A stretch of 64,000 nt of DNA from Plumapathes pennacea (GCA_964036295.1 OZ038466.1:14108001-14172000), one strand, 5' to 3'; numbered from the stretch's first letter, positions 1-30,144 are shown. Numbers and translations are program-made. Notes: a model not told the origin generated them from the sequence alone.

Positions 1-1552
1 TGATGATTGCCAAAATGACCGTCCGAGCCGCGTTTGTCACGGCTGTTCATTTCAAAGTCAAACAGAATAAAATCTGAATTTTAGAACTTGTTCATCGTGT
101 GTTGCTTGTTTAGTTATTGGTTTGACAGGATGTGCAGAAACAATACTTTCAAACTAATTCAGTAGAGTTATATACATTCGAAGGTAAAGTGATAAAGATT
201 GGCGATCAAATAAAGCCGGCATGTACTGAGTTTGATTGAAAGGCTTGCCAGTTTGGTTTCTTCGAGACACGAAGAACCGTGCACACATCGTAAACTGTTT
301 TTTTCCGAGTTTTTAGAATTTCCTGTTAAATTCAGATTTCCTCCAAAGAATTACGAAAGTCAAGTTTTTGTTTCATTGTAATTTTGATGCCCGCGCGAAA
401 TTGCGTCTGAAAACCCTATGGAGCCACCTTAAGATGGAGCGTTTCGGGACCCGTCTTTGACACAGATTGCTCGAGAATCGCTGACACGATACTTGGCCAA
501 CTTAAATGAGTTTCGGAAAATGGCTATACTTTGGGATTATTGAATGAAACCGAAATAGCTTTGATTCCCGTTTCCGCCAGAACAAGCCAGCACCAGCTTT
601 TTCAATTATAACAAAACAAGACGTCGTAGCAATCACCATAATAGTTTTTCACTCATATTTCTCAGTATTCTCGTAATTTTAGTGCAGTCTTAATTTAATC
701 TGAGTCTCAAAAATTTCTATCATAATATCAGTGACAATTTGCCTGACAAGTCCCCCCCTTCCCTCCAAAAAGACTGAATCATCGGGCAAACTATTATTGC
801 AAAATTTTTTTTAATGTACTATTTGCAAGGTCGTTTATTTACACAGGTGATAGCTTCAACTGCCTTTTTCAGAACATTTTGCGTCTGGCAAAAGAAAATT
901 AAAATTCGCACTAACTTAGCCTGTGCTAAACAAAGAACCATTATTCTACTGACACACACACACACACACACTGTTAATGCGTTAGCCATACTTTGTTGAA
1001 CGATTTTATATCTGAGGCCCTTGATAGTGAGTTTAGTTGTAAAAAAAAAGATTTCAGTTCTTTGTTTTAATTTATTGACTTAGTCATTTGGAAATACCCA
1101 AATCGCCCGCGTGGTGACCTCGATCGGGAAGACAGACAAGTTTGTGGAGTTTGCCAGAGTAACTACCTTAACTTCCTGATTTGAATCGAAAAAAAGAAGC
1201 GTCTCCGAAATTTGGGTTTACTCTAGTTTTGTAGAAATATAGGCCCTGAATTGAGAGACAACTAAAATGCGACATGCCGAACCCATTCATTAACTGCATG
1301 TGCCACGTCTCTATGTCTACATACATTAATGAAGAAAAGAGGGGGAAATTCCGCTCAGCTATAACTGGAACATTTCTACTAGCACGTACACCTTGAGGGG
1401 TTTTCATATTTGAGTTGTGACACCTTTAGGGACATTTTTGGAGGGGAACGCTAGTCATTGTAAAGGGTATTTTAGTCTGTTTCGACGTTGTAGGGATGCA
1501 TAATCGGCTAAAGGTTGTTATGATCTCCAAAACGACGTGAAGAACGCGTTAT

Positions 1553-1613
1553 CTGACGTTTCGAGCCTTAGCCCTCAAGGAAAACCTCTAACCAAAGGCT
1601 AATGCTTGAAACA
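1553..1613. repeat. Hairpin repeat (TTTCGAGC family), copy 1
   Basis: Imperfect inverted repeat: TGACGTTTCGAGCCTTAGCC on the left is mirrored by GGCTAATGCTTGAAACATCA on the right, around a loop of about 20 nt. A related hairpin with the same GTTTCGAGC..TAGCCCT arm is at 36855-36915, so this is a dispersed palindromic repeat rather than a unique structure. Confidence 0.6.
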
Positions 1614-2220
1614 TCAATCAAAACATTCTTTACTGCGTTCAGCTAAATCTTGAACGTTTTTTACGGTGAGTCAAATGCTTGTTCGGCAGTAACTGGTTTT
1701 TCCTTGTCTTGGGTATGCAAATACTCACATGCATCTTTGCTGAGATGAAAACCTTCCTTGATTATTTTGACGACAAAAATTTCGTGTAGCTGGGTGAAGA
1801 GATGATATAACTAGACCACTGGCTGTAATGACTTGGTTTTTATCGAAGTTGATCAGAATGTCACGTGATAAGTGAACTTTTTGTCATCTCTGAAATACAG
1901 CTGATGAAGAACAATAAAAGGCAAGTTTTCAAACAAAAGAATTATTTGTTCATGAAACAACTCTTTGTTTGTGTGTGTGTACAGTTGAGTTTAAACCGTT
2001 TTGCTTTGTGTAATGCGTGCTTGTGTGTCTCTCCCTTTTGTTGCCTTTAATCTCCCTTTCAAGTTGACAATTATTACTGATTTCTTCCTTGACTTCCTTC
2101 CTTCTCAGAGATCATCAAACCGGCGTGAGAGCATCGTTTTTAAGAAATCGGGAATTTTGGAATTGGTATGTGCCTGGCCACTGGACACAATAATGGACAG
2201 GTCATTTTAAAGGGGCTTGG

Positions 2221-2260
2221 TCATGAGCTGTGACACGCGGTAGCTTGTCACAGCTCATGA
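2221..2260. repeat. Perfect 15-bp-arm hairpin
   Basis: TCATGAGCTGTGACA and TGTCACAGCTCATGA are exact reverse complements separated by 10 nt. There is no adjacent gene and no U-tract. It is probably a very short palindromic repeat, but it could fold as an RNA hairpin if transcribed. Confidence 0.7.
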
Positions 2261-2894
2261 GTTGTCTTAAAACTGAGATACATTATCAGGAAGGAAAAGC
2301 AAAGTTTAGACGGTGGAAATTGAGCAGTCGCTAAGACAAATTTCACCGTTTCTAAATGAACCTTACAGGATTCATTGCCGAAATGTTTTGCTCGTCACTG
2401 GCGCTGCAATGGAAATGATAATTTTTGCAAGTTGCAAGAGAACTGCTCGTCGTTTCGAAATCATTGAAGGCGGCAAGTTATGCTAGCCATATCCTTGTGT
2501 GTATTACTGACTCGATCACTTGAAGAAAGTATAAAAGCCTGCTGTTCTTGGTTATGCTATGATCCAGTGATTTTTACGCGAAACCAATGAATAATTTCCT
2601 GTCGACAGTTTCAGCTAGTGTATTCCTCTCAGCAGAATCGGAACTTAATCGCTTAGTCAGACGACTACTTTTTTTTTTCTTTCAAGATTTAAAATTTGTT
2701 GGGTTGGAAAGCTGTCTATTCGATAAATATGCTGCGATTTGAGCGGGCGGCGATTTATACAAGAACTGTTGACAAGTATGGCTAGATTTGAGCGCCGCAG
2801 AAGCTAACGAGGTAAGGTCCGTGTACTTTGAAATAAACCCGTCAGGTTTTGCTTTGAATCTGGGAGAGTTGATAGTTGGTCCGCATTTGAAATA

Positions 2895-3212
2895 CAGTCG
2901 AACCCCTGCCACTCTCGGGGAAATGGGTCAGAAATTAGCATAGGGCGTGGTAGAAACTTAACTTTATTTGAATACCAACACATTTGGAGGCTTGTGACAA
3001 CTGTTGCATATTACGGTAATGTTTGAATGATTTTATCGTCACCTTCTATCTGTCATCACCTTTACCAAACCAAGACCAAACTGTGTGTATTAAATTTTTA
3101 GAAACCATCGGAATATCCAAAAGGCGGCCGCTCAATAGGGGATTTATTTACAGTATTATATGACAATAGTTTGGGGACTTTGATAAGTGGTCGCTTGATA
3201 GGGGTTTGACTG
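2895..3212. mobile_element. MITE, pogo/Tc1-mariner type
   Basis: The left end CAGTCGAACCCCTGCC and the reverse complement of the right end, CAGTCAAACCCCTATC, form terminal inverted repeats. The 318-bp element is flanked by TA on both sides (2893-2894 and 3213-3214), the target duplication of Tc1/mariner/pogo transposases. There is no internal coding capacity. A shorter element with similar ends lies at 20407-20579. Confidence 0.75.
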
Positions 3213-3408
3213 TAGAAAGAAATTTCGCTTGCTATTCCGTTTGAAGTTAAATAAAGTACTAACTTTAACTTACTGGTATAGTTATAGTAAACTAGAGAGT
3301 CGGTTTTATTATTTGGAACACTCCTGAGATATCCTGCTTCAAAAGACCCTGATATTCTTTCTTTACACTTTTGCAACATTTATGTTTTATAAAACCTGGT
3401 TTGTCTGG

Positions 3409-3481
3409 TTTCCATATGATCGCTTCAATCGTCCGCAAAACTAGTGGGACGATCAGGGTGATCGAAGCAATTATATGGAAA
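3409..3481. mobile_element. Short palindromic MITE
   Basis: GTTTCCATATGATCGCTTC on the left mirrors GATCGAAGCAATTATATGGAAAC on the right (only the outer part matches exactly). The ends are inverted around a short centre, with no coding capacity. Confidence 0.55.
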
Positions 3482-5139
3482 CACACTCACCGGCGATCGA
3501 AGCGGGGGGGATATTCGGTATTTTTTCTATATAGGGACGTTCCGCCCAGTAGGGTATCGTTTTCAGAGCCCTCTGCCTCAAACAAGGTATAAAAGTTTAC
3601 ATTTTTGTGTTTTAAACAGGGTTATCTCCCGAAGATCTTCTCCTCCTCCCCCCCCCCCCCCCCCTCCTCGACCACATTTTTGCCCTCGCCATAATTTTCG
3701 CGCGATTTCTTCGTATGCTCCGGTGGAAACGTGTGCAACTCAGGCTAACTTATCTCTGTCTTGAATAGGGTAATTTTTGGTCCAGTCTTGAACAGGGTCA
3801 CAAATTAGAGCACGTTGAATTAGACAGGGTAGCAAATTTACATCTTTGTGTCTTGAACAGGTTTTAGAGTCAGCGGAACCTCCCTACCCAAAATCCTATT
3901 GAGTACCCCCTGGCCCCGAAAGCTGGATCTGGCCAAGGCCTCCCATGCGACCACTTAAAGCCGAATGAAGGGTGGTCGCTTACAAGAGGTTCCAACTGTT
4001 ATAAACAGTAGAAACCCGCTATTTTGAACTTGGTTAATTCGAAGTCCCCGTTATTTCGAAGTCAAACCGAATCCACTTGGATTTACCGATATTTAGTATC
4101 GGCTATTTCGAACTCGATTATTTCAAACTCCCCGCTATTTCGAACTGATCCTTATTCCCCTTAATGACAAATTCGACCCCGTTATTTCGAACGTTATGTC
4201 AATTTTTATGGACAAACAACAAAGCACATCTGAGCACAGCTGGAATTATCGAATGTTAATTGAACTCGATGGCGTAATATTACTTGACAACTTGCAGTGT
4301 CCCATCTTCTGTATCTTCGTATCCTGTTGTTAAAGCTTAGAAGTTTGTCTTAACATGGTTACATACAGCTGTGGATCAGCCCTTATTACTACTGCCGGAA
4401 GTCTAGGAGTCCTAACATACAGCGATTTTTATCGTGTCGAGAATCTGCTCGGTTGTGATTGGTTTACGCGTGTTTATGGTTACCATCGTTCAAGTCGTGA
4501 CGTCACAAGCAATGGCACAATGCAATGGCGTTCGTTCACAGTGATGTTTTGAATTCTTTGAATAGCTTTATTTCCACAATGACTTTGCTTGGCGGCATCG
4601 TGGTTTCTCTACGTTACTCGAGTGTTCTTCCAACTCCCGCCGTGTTTAGATGAGGCTATATTACACGAGAACGCGTTATGAGTATTTTGCGATGCTCACG
4701 AACCGGTGGAAAAATATTTTTTAAGAGTTGGGAGGTCGCTCCATTCTGTGCATCACGCCGTCTGGTTTTTGAACCGTGGCTCAACACACGGTTATTAGTT
4801 AACAGTAAAGAGTTTGCCAACGGCTCGTGAACTGTTTACACTAGTGTCTGCTAAGAACATGGCGATAAATTATTGTGAAATGGATAGAGTTAAAAACATA
4901 TTACATAGAAAGAAATGAATTTAGAAAAAGATCAGAACATAGTAGATTAGAGTGTAAGGATCGGAGGGAAAATTTTTAATATTCAGTGGCGAGAGTATTG
5001 AATATTGTCACTCTCAAAAGAGACTTTTTATTCTTGTTTATATATAGAAAACCCTGTATGTTCCCGTCCCCGTACTGATTAGAACCCGTGGCAAACTCCC
5101 AGTGGGGGCTAGGCACTCCCATATATGAGCCATAGGTAT
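3482..5139. repeat. Repeat-rich non-coding stretch with TTATTTCGAA units
   Basis: Holds a C homopolymer (about 3648-3664). Between about 4018 and 4195 there are seven or so irregularly spaced copies of a TATTTCGAA-like unit (for example GTTATTTCGAA, GCTATTTCGAAC). I see no gene from 4200 to 5139. The irregular spacing suggests a transposon end or decayed tandem array. Confidence 0.5.
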
Positions 5140-5395
5140 GTGCCGCCCCAAGGGTATCATTTTCAGCATTTTAATCTGAAATAGGGTATCAATTTTTGAG
5201 CCTTTGATCTGCAATAGGGTGAAGATTGTGATATTTGGTCGGAAATAGGGTCACAATCGCACATTTTGGTCTGAAAAGGGTCCAAAATCGCAAATTTTGG
5301 TCCGAAGAATGGTCAAAAATTGCAAGCTTTGATCGAAAAAACGGTTGAAAATCGCAAATTTTGGTCCGAAATAGGGTGAGAGTTTTCACTCCCGG
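5140..5395. repeat. Degenerate tandem array, GGTCCGAAATAGGGT units
   Basis: About seven units of 28-35 bp follow one another, each built on AATCGCAAATTTTGGTC plus a GAAATAGGGT-like end (consensus read by eye). Open frames across it are by-products of the repeat and have no protein family. Confidence 0.65.
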
Positions 5396-7625
5396 GAGGC
5401 ACACTCCCACCCAAAACTTTGAGGAGTATCCCCCGGAGGCAAAGTCCTCCCGGCACAGCTGACGTGATGTGATGTGACGTGTAATCAATGGATATGGTAC
5501 ATGTAGTGTTGAGTTTATAAAAGGATCGAGTTTAGACAGAAGGAATTAACAGAAATACTTGGAAAATATGACGCCTGTGACGCAGTGATATATTGTCTCA
5601 GAAGAATAATCAAGCCACACACAAAGAAATATGCCACAGGAGTATTAAAGTGGACCTTTCCCACTTTAAAGCGAATTTGACTCATCCGTAAACTGTCGCT
5701 TGAAAGTATGACCACTCAAAGAGTACACAAATATGATAGCAGTATGTGTTTACGTTGTTGCCCCGGCAAGGTTTAATTTGAATAGGAACATTTCATTGAA
5801 AGGGTCAAATGCAAAGTCTCATTTCTGACTTTGTGTATTGCAGAATAATCGGTGCAACGGAGATTGAGACTTTGGTTATTTTACCTATATCTGACCGCCT
5901 GAACATAGCGTAAAATTACGTGGCACTCTGGGCCGAAAATGTAAAACATCAACAGAGTTTGGAGGTTTGTTTCCAACCTTGGCAGGAGAGACTGAGCTTG
6001 GGGTCTTATCCTTTTTCTGGTCGCGTTGTGTGTCCTGGACTTTGGCTACCTTATCAAGCACAGTAGTTCCTACCAAAACGGAAAAACGTGGCTAATCCGA
6101 CGCAACGAGGATATCCGTGAAAATGTAAGATATCCGAGGATAGATGGAGCTGAAACTAATCATGGATACGGTAAATGCGAACCTCACAAACCCACAAACG
6201 AAGCCCGTATATTGGCAAGGGATCTCTACCGTATTGACACCTCACTCAGCAAATGTAAATCAGAAAGCGTCCACATTTGCTCTTTTTGGGTTATCGAAGA
6301 AAATTGTTTGAAGAGGCTCAAATCAAGATGCAATCCAACAGCTCGCAATTTTAGCATTACTGTCTACACCATTAATCCGGTGAACGGATTGTTAGAATTC
6401 GTAACAGGTTTCGCCTCCACTCGTAAACTGGAAAAAACTTTGCCAGATATTGCAGCAGAAACAGTCAGGCAGAACTTTCATTTTTAACTCGTGAATACGA
6501 AGCAATGAACGAGTTATTGTGAGTGGTGGGAAATCGCTCGCTCGCTCCATGGATGTAAACTTCCGGCGGAAGCGGGTTCCGCTGACCTATGCATAACGCT
6601 GGCGCAGGCCTTGCAAACAAAATGGCGGCCAGTTTGCGACCGAGAACACTCAGCGTTCGAAACAGAGGTTGAGAATCGCAAAAGCGATGAACTGATCTTA
6701 CACATTTAGAGTCCTTTGATTCTCAAGGCACATGTTCTTAAAAATTAAGACCGAACTGCGGACTTTACCTGGTTTTTACAGTTCGATCGATCGAAAGCTT
6801 TTTAGCACTTTTAAACCGTAGCGTTGGCTAAAATCACAGTACTTGTGTATGGCTTCAATGCTGTATTTTCCAATGCTATATACAGAGGATAGATCTTTAG
6901 CGTTTCTCATTCACGAGTTGGCTCACAGGAGCCTTTGATCTGTATCTGAAGTGCACTGCAACGCTGAACAATACAAGTACGGCGCAGTTACTGCTTGTAA
7001 GTCCTGAGCTGACTGCAAACAGGGAAAAAACCAAGGCATAGCAACGTCATCAATGTGAACATCATACTAATCGACTCCGTTTCCAGAGTACACTTTCATC
7101 GCTCATTACCAAAGACTGTACATTTATTTATAAGCTGGGCTTCTCATCCTTCAACTGCGCCCGCGAGCGTGTTGGACTTTGAACTATTCCAAACGGTTCA
7201 TGGACACACTGCCAAGAATAAGCATGCGCTATTCACTGGAACGTTTCTCCCGCCGTACAATCACGACTCGGGCGTCACACCTCACGTGAAGATGGACGTG
7301 ATGTTTGGGCGTTTCAAAAGGGCTGGGTACCAGACTGTGGCAGGACGACTTGTGTTGGAAGGCCTGGTGGGGACTGATGATAGATTTGACCGCAGACGAC
7401 TGGGCCGACATGCAAGAAAAAACAAAGAAGGCGCTCATCGACCAAACAGGTACTGTAACATGACAATAACATTTGTTGGGGGAGTGAGTTAGATTTTTAC
7501 ACTTACGATACTTTGTAATGGAGGATATTAGCTTCCATTTTATCAATGTACAAATTTAAATTACATTAACTATCATAAAATGTGAACTTCCGATGGGAGG
7601 TAGTGTCAGCAGGACTTAAGCGGTC

Positions 7626-8162
7626 ATATATAAACAATAAACTACTTTTGGCAAGGAAATATGCACGGATAATTGTCCGAGGATATTATCTGTTCCGAGA
7701 AGCGAACAGTTGCCCGAGAGCGAAGCTCGACTTGGCATAACAACTGTTATGACCCATCAAATATTTCCTCCCGCGCGTGATTGGTGAAATCGTGACACGT
7801 TACCGAATAACCCCCGCCTGGCGAACTATCGCTGTTTATTGACAATATCCGAACACAGTTTATACAGTAATCACAAAAAACCTTTACAAGATGACTACCG
7901 AGGAGGACAGCAATTCATTTGCCGAAAAAGCAGTTCCAGAAAGCACAAAAGAGCTTCACAGTCCTTGCGCCATTATTTGCGCTGCGAGAAGAAATAGTTG
8001 AAGGATAATAAAGACAATAAATTACTTTTGGCTTCGGAAATATGCACGGATAATTGTCCGAGGACATTATCTGTTCCTCGAATTCTCGGAACAGATAATA
8101 TCCTCGGACAATTATCCGTGCATATTTCCGAAGCCAAAAGTAGTTTAATTATTGTTTATATA
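7626..8162 (+). mobile_element. TIR element with MTTEED ORF relic, copy 1
   Basis: ATATAAACAATAAACTACTT at the left end is mirrored at the right end near 8140-8162. A second internal palindrome (about 8008-8160) repeats ATGCACGGATAATTGTCCGA in both orientations. The middle (7741-8010) matches the reverse complement of 31500-31775. It holds a 36-codon frame from 7891 starting MTTEEDSNSF and ending at a TAG, which resembles the N-terminus of cnidarian DUF3504/Crypton-like proteins. That protein assignment is weak. It sits in the intron of the DUF229 relic. Confidence 0.65.
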
Positions 8163-8636
8163 GTATAGAAAGATTTGCCAATGCAGTGATTTTTGTCCTA
8201 TATCTCGTCAAAGGCTGAAGTCTCGTAATAGTCCCAGGAAATTTTCCTGAAAGTTTCGCGAGTTTTTAAACTTTTATCAAAATTGGCTATTTTTTGAGAA
8301 AAAAACCATTCATTCATTAATTCATGGGAACAGCCTTTAGAAGAGATCCACTGCTCACTCAATACACCGATAGAACCAATTCCTAGTTATTGCTACGAAA
8401 TATGGGGCCTTGATGGTAAATACAATGAAATGCGTGACCCAATTGAGCAGGTTACATGTGAAATTCTACAAAGCTGTCAACAAAGCTTGTCGTGCCGAGC
8501 AAGTTTCAGCGCAGTCACAAAATATTAATTCACCAGCTTTCACAAATTGCTATTAAGAAACTTCCCTACATTTTACAGGGCTAAACCCTTAGGGTTTAGT
8601 TTGTCTTCATTTACTGCAGTCGCGTTCTCCATTCTG

Positions 8637-8728
8637 CATTCTATAGAAAAATTCACTGCCTCAACAAGTGAATTTCACGTTAAATTTTACAAGAAAAGCC
8701 GCTATCGCACAAATCGCAAAGCGATTGT
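8637..8728. repeat. Partial copy of AAATTCACTGCC palindromic repeat
   Basis: Matches one arm of the palindrome at 18550-18694, sharing GAAAAATTCACTGCC, ACGTTAAATTT and TCGCAAAGCGAT. The second arm is missing, so this is a truncated copy. Confidence 0.65.
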
Positions 8729-8729
8729 T

Positions 8730-10100
8730 CATAATTTTCATCAGTGACGTAATTTTCTCCCATGAATCTGCCATGAGTACAAATATGAATTATGTATTAA
8801 AATCAGTGAAGCAATATGCAATGAAATCACACAACTGCATAACATTGTAATGTATAGAAATGTACGATAAAGCAGATGTCCAGAACCTTGAGAACGTGAA
8901 GACGTTCAATCTGACGCACAATCTGAACGAAGGAGCTGGAGAATCTGAATTTCAAAATTACGGCACTCAGACATTTTGCAAACCGGTTAGATTTTTCCCT
9001 GGATCCGCCACTGCAACACTACTAAACTGCAATATACTAGTAATAGTTTATTTGCCTCAATTTCTTACACATATAATATTTTTGTTAAAAAATTTTGTTA
9101 CAATTTTAGTTGATAGATTGAAGCAGGAACTCTCAGGAAACCATTATGGGCTTATCGTGGAGAGTCCCAATTACAAATAACTTACTTGTAGTCCAGGTAA
9201 TACAAGGGTATCATATAATATATGATATAAATTGCAATAATTAGGCAGATGTATGTTGGTTATAAATTATCAAAATTCTTAGCCAGTAACATCTATTCAT
9301 ATTAGGTTGTAATTATAGCAAAAGATGGTGTTTTGTGTTTTTTGATTTGAAGATTTGATATTATTTGCTTTCTTTGATTGTATCAGGAAGATTGTTTCAT
9401 ACTGTGATTTTGTCGAATATTTTGTATTTGTGAATTGCCATGCTTTTATATAATGGCATTGTTGATCCTTATAATTAAAGAACGTAATTATTTTAATAAT
9501 CTTTTTCTGCATTTTTCTTATAGCATCTAGTCTAGAAGGATATGTATTTGCCCATATGGTATTTTCATATTGCAGATAAGGATATACTAAAGTGTATTAC
9601 AGGTTAAGATATCAGAAGAAAGTTAGTGTCTTGCTCTGCAAAGAATTCCACATACTTTTGAAGTTTTGTTTGTTGTATGTTTAAGATGTTGTCTCCAACT
9701 GAGATTTGAATCTATGTATATACACGGGAATTTTGCGAGTCTGTAATTTTGTTAAATTGTAATTTTGTTGCATTAGTTTTCAGTAATAATACTACACCAC
9801 GCTACACTACACTAAACTTCGATTCCAACTTTGACTACACATTGCCCTCAATACACTACAATACAGTAAGTACTACACTGTACTACACACTTGAAGTACA
9901 CACGTGACAATTCGTACCATAACTATTCTTACCTATGGTTGCAATATCCTCGCTCATTTCAGGGAATTATATAATTGCAATACACTTCATGACATTATAT
10001 CACAAAACCTTATAGCAAATAAAATGAAAAGTACATGAAATGAGACACGTTACATAATCACTTTATGTCACAATTGCAATACACTACGTTTGCATGGCAG
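8730..10100. other. AT-rich intron sequence of the DUF229 relic
   Basis: No coding region or clear element. The stretch at about 9790-9905 is made of irregular CTACACTACA-like units. The splice acceptor of the following DUF229 segment is the CAG at 10098-10100. Confidence 0.5.
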
Positions 10101-11484
10101 GTTTGACTCAATAAAGCTGTGAGCTTCTTGAAGCAGGCGTCGAAGCGCCATTCAACGGGCCCAGTGGAGACCAAATATGCTACAACGGAGTGTTCCAGCA
10201 TTCCTACTTCATACACTACACAAGGGAAGCCTTCAAAGCCGTCGCAGCCTCCTCTAAAGCACTTCCGCTTCTCAACCATTTGGCGCTAAACGTCGCCCAT
10301 GACGATGTAGGGAGGCGGGTCCAGTCCCTTGATCCGGAGCTCGCTGATTACGCCACTGCCGTGGCTAACGATAGCAGTACACTGTCCATAATTCTTGAGG
10401 ACCACGGTAACATTTACAATTCTTACATAACGACGCTAGAGGGCCGTTTTGAGATGTTCCACCCGAGTTTGTTCTTGATTGTGCCCAAAGATGTGGCTAA
10501 GCTGTTAGGAGACAAGGCCATGTCGGCTTTAAAAATAAACCAACGCCGACTGATGACTGTGGTTGACTTGCACCATTCTCTAATGGCTTTGGCCGGCCCC
10601 CTGGAGGGTGGGGTCAAATCGGATGGGCTGTTTGCCGAAATTGGGTCAAATTGAACTTGTGAAGACGTGTAGCTGCGAACGCCTAACTTGTGCGTGTGTG
10701 AAGGCTGGGACAGCCCCACAACCAATGATTCGTCCAGAATTGCTTTAGCGGAATTTGCTGTTGGTCAGCTGAACAACCTGATGCAAGAACGGTACACGAA
10801 AAGTATGAAGAAAATGAACGGAATTGCATCAAAATCCCTCCCCATTATGAGGTCGTGCCAACGACTTCAGCCTTTGAGAGTCGAAAACGTTTGCGAGCGC
10901 AATTCTAGAACGGATGGCTTCCTTGTAACGACCATGGATGTTTACGTAGCTGGAATCGAGCAAAATGAAGAGGTTTTCCACATTGAAGTCAATCTCGGGA
11001 GACAAAGAATCAGACATCACTCGGCTTAGAACTTGTTCACAACGACAGACTGACACAATTTGGCCATTACAAAGCATGCGCCGATGACGGAGTTCCGCCT
11101 AAGATATGCGTCTGCCCTTCGCGCCGAAACTCCTCAAAGCGGCACGCTCTGAAAGCGGTTCCTTGGGGCAAGTTCACGAAGTTTTTTGACGTGCAACCCA
11201 GCTTAAGTGCATTTCCAGATTAAAAGTGCGTTGTTATTCTCAGACGAAGCCACGGACGCGGACAGAGTGTGGCGTATGAGGTAGCAAATATGTGTACACG
11301 CACGTATTTTAACGTTTCCTTTGACGCTAATGTTGACAACATGAAAGTTTCGAGGGATAGTCCGTTCGTGGTTGAGTCGCCCGCAGGGAGTATCACGTTT
11401 TTAATGTCTGCCAGAGTTCATGTCCCTGAGTGGGAATGGACAATTGAGAATGAAGTTGAGGTTGTTTCCAGCGTTAAGGTTTAA

Positions 11485-12975
11485 CTAAAGACCATTATAT
11501 ACTATAACCGTTTCGCCCCTGACGATCATTATACAAAGTCTGCGTTGTCCCTGAATGCAGTATAGCCCACAGGAATGCTCAAGCTCCCGACTTCCAGCAA
11601 CATAGGGGAGGCTAACTATGTAAAGACATCCACTTTTTGTAAACCTGCAACACGATGTGACAACACTAAAGCCGTAATATAATCAATAAGATCACCAAAG
11701 AGTGCCCATCGTACAAAGGCACACTGCATAACATGATTTAATTTTTTTTATTGGCCGCACGGCAGAAAATTGACGTGATGACCGGGTAACATGAGTGGCC
11801 GTTATGGGTGGAATCTGCTACATAGTACTAACGTACTGGGGTTTGTGACCAAGTAAACTCATAAATATTTCTACTTTTCATAGCAATAACATATCATCCC
11901 AGGAAATACATATACACACAAATGATTACCCGAACTGGAAAATTTCTAACATCTCACACCCAATGTAAAAGTAGTACTATTAAATGGTTCCCTGAACGCA
12001 TGCGAGGATCGACACCACTGCTCTCTGAAATAATATCCGAATCCTGGCAAATGCATACAATTAATGTGATACCATACAGGTTCCCTAAAATACCCAATGC
12101 AAGGTAAATCATAATACCATAAAATACCCACTGTAAATACTGTCATAGTACCGTAAAACACCCATATGTTATTCTACCTTTCAATTTTTCAACTACTTCC
12201 GCCATTGTTTACTTGTAATTCAAAGACATATCTACATCAAAACGTGTTTATTAGAAGCAAGAGAATAATTTTGCGTCTCATTTAGAAAATAATTTAGCAT
12301 TAGAGGAGGTTTGAGAAACTTCATTCGATTTCGGTCGTTTAATATTCATTTTTTGCTGAAGAGTTTGGTGTATCTCGAAATCACAAAAGTGAATAAAGGT
12401 CTGGGTATAGCATTGAATGTAATGCTGCTTTAGTCGAAGTTTCTTTAATTTACTTTTGCAAAATTGCGCCGTGTTTGTGGTCATTTATTCAGTCTTGTGC
12501 TTGTAAAATCCAAATCATTCATCGACATTTACTCGACTCGCAAAACCTCTTCTGGTTCACATATATTTCTTAGGTTATGGCCAATCTAATTAATGAAAAT
12601 TATTCGAACGCATTGCGTCCAAACTCTACGTATATTATACTTCTATTTCTATTATTATGATTTATTTAAACCTATTTTATCTGTAGTTTATATATATAAA
12701 ACACTATAGAATTTCTCTTTCCGGCATGCGGCTGGGTTTGTGTTTAAAATACAGTATTTTATCCTTATTTTAATCTTATACTCCCCTCTATAATGCAAGA
12801 TAGGATCATATTTTTATTTTCTATTTTGCCGAATACCTATTCTAAACTACCGGGGCTTTTTTTTTTTTTTTTTTTTGTAAAAGTATAAAATTAGGGTATT
12901 TGTGGGGCACAATAGGATCATAGAAATAGGTGTGATAATCAGAAAGAGGGAAAAGGGGTAGACACTGTCTTGAAA
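11485..12975. other. Convergent intergenic region
   Basis: Lies between the 3' end of the DUF229 relic (+) and the 3' end of SPTLC2 (-). It is AT-rich with a long T tract near 12857-12876. AATAAA on the minus strand (12661-12666, and around 12812) could serve SPTLC2 polyadenylation, but neither is proven. No gene seen. Confidence 0.5.

Positions 12976-30144
<17,169 letters not shown>

Larger units (their letters stand above)
1..2892. other. Gene-free left edge
   Basis: No coding region could be supported here. The open frames are short, lack recognisable domains and show no splice-linked continuation. The sequence is AT-rich, with a short (CA)n tract near 954-971 and two hairpin-forming inverted repeats listed separately. 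Confidence 0.6.
5996..11484 (+). pseudogene. DUF229 (sulfatase-fold) protein pseudogene
   Basis: Pieces of a DUF229-family protein, alkaline-phosphatase/sulfatase fold with unknown substrate, lie in order on the plus strand. An N-terminal segment with a hydrophobic stretch is at 5996-6487, and a central part begins before 7055 (NIILIDSVSRVHFHRSLPK). After an intron (donor near 7450, acceptor at 10100) come the C-terminal parts: GHDD-like AHDDVGRR and EDHGNIYN at about 10290-10420, LCVCEGWDSPTT near 10690, and an end at 11484. Disablements seen: frame change and TAG near 7039, a 2-nt loss near 7338, TAA at 10112, TGA at 10652, TAG at 10670, a frame change near 11000, and TAA at 11221. With seven lesions a functional protein is unlikely, although exact intron structure between 6487 and 6900 is unclear. 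The intron contains several MITEs. Confidence 0.85.
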
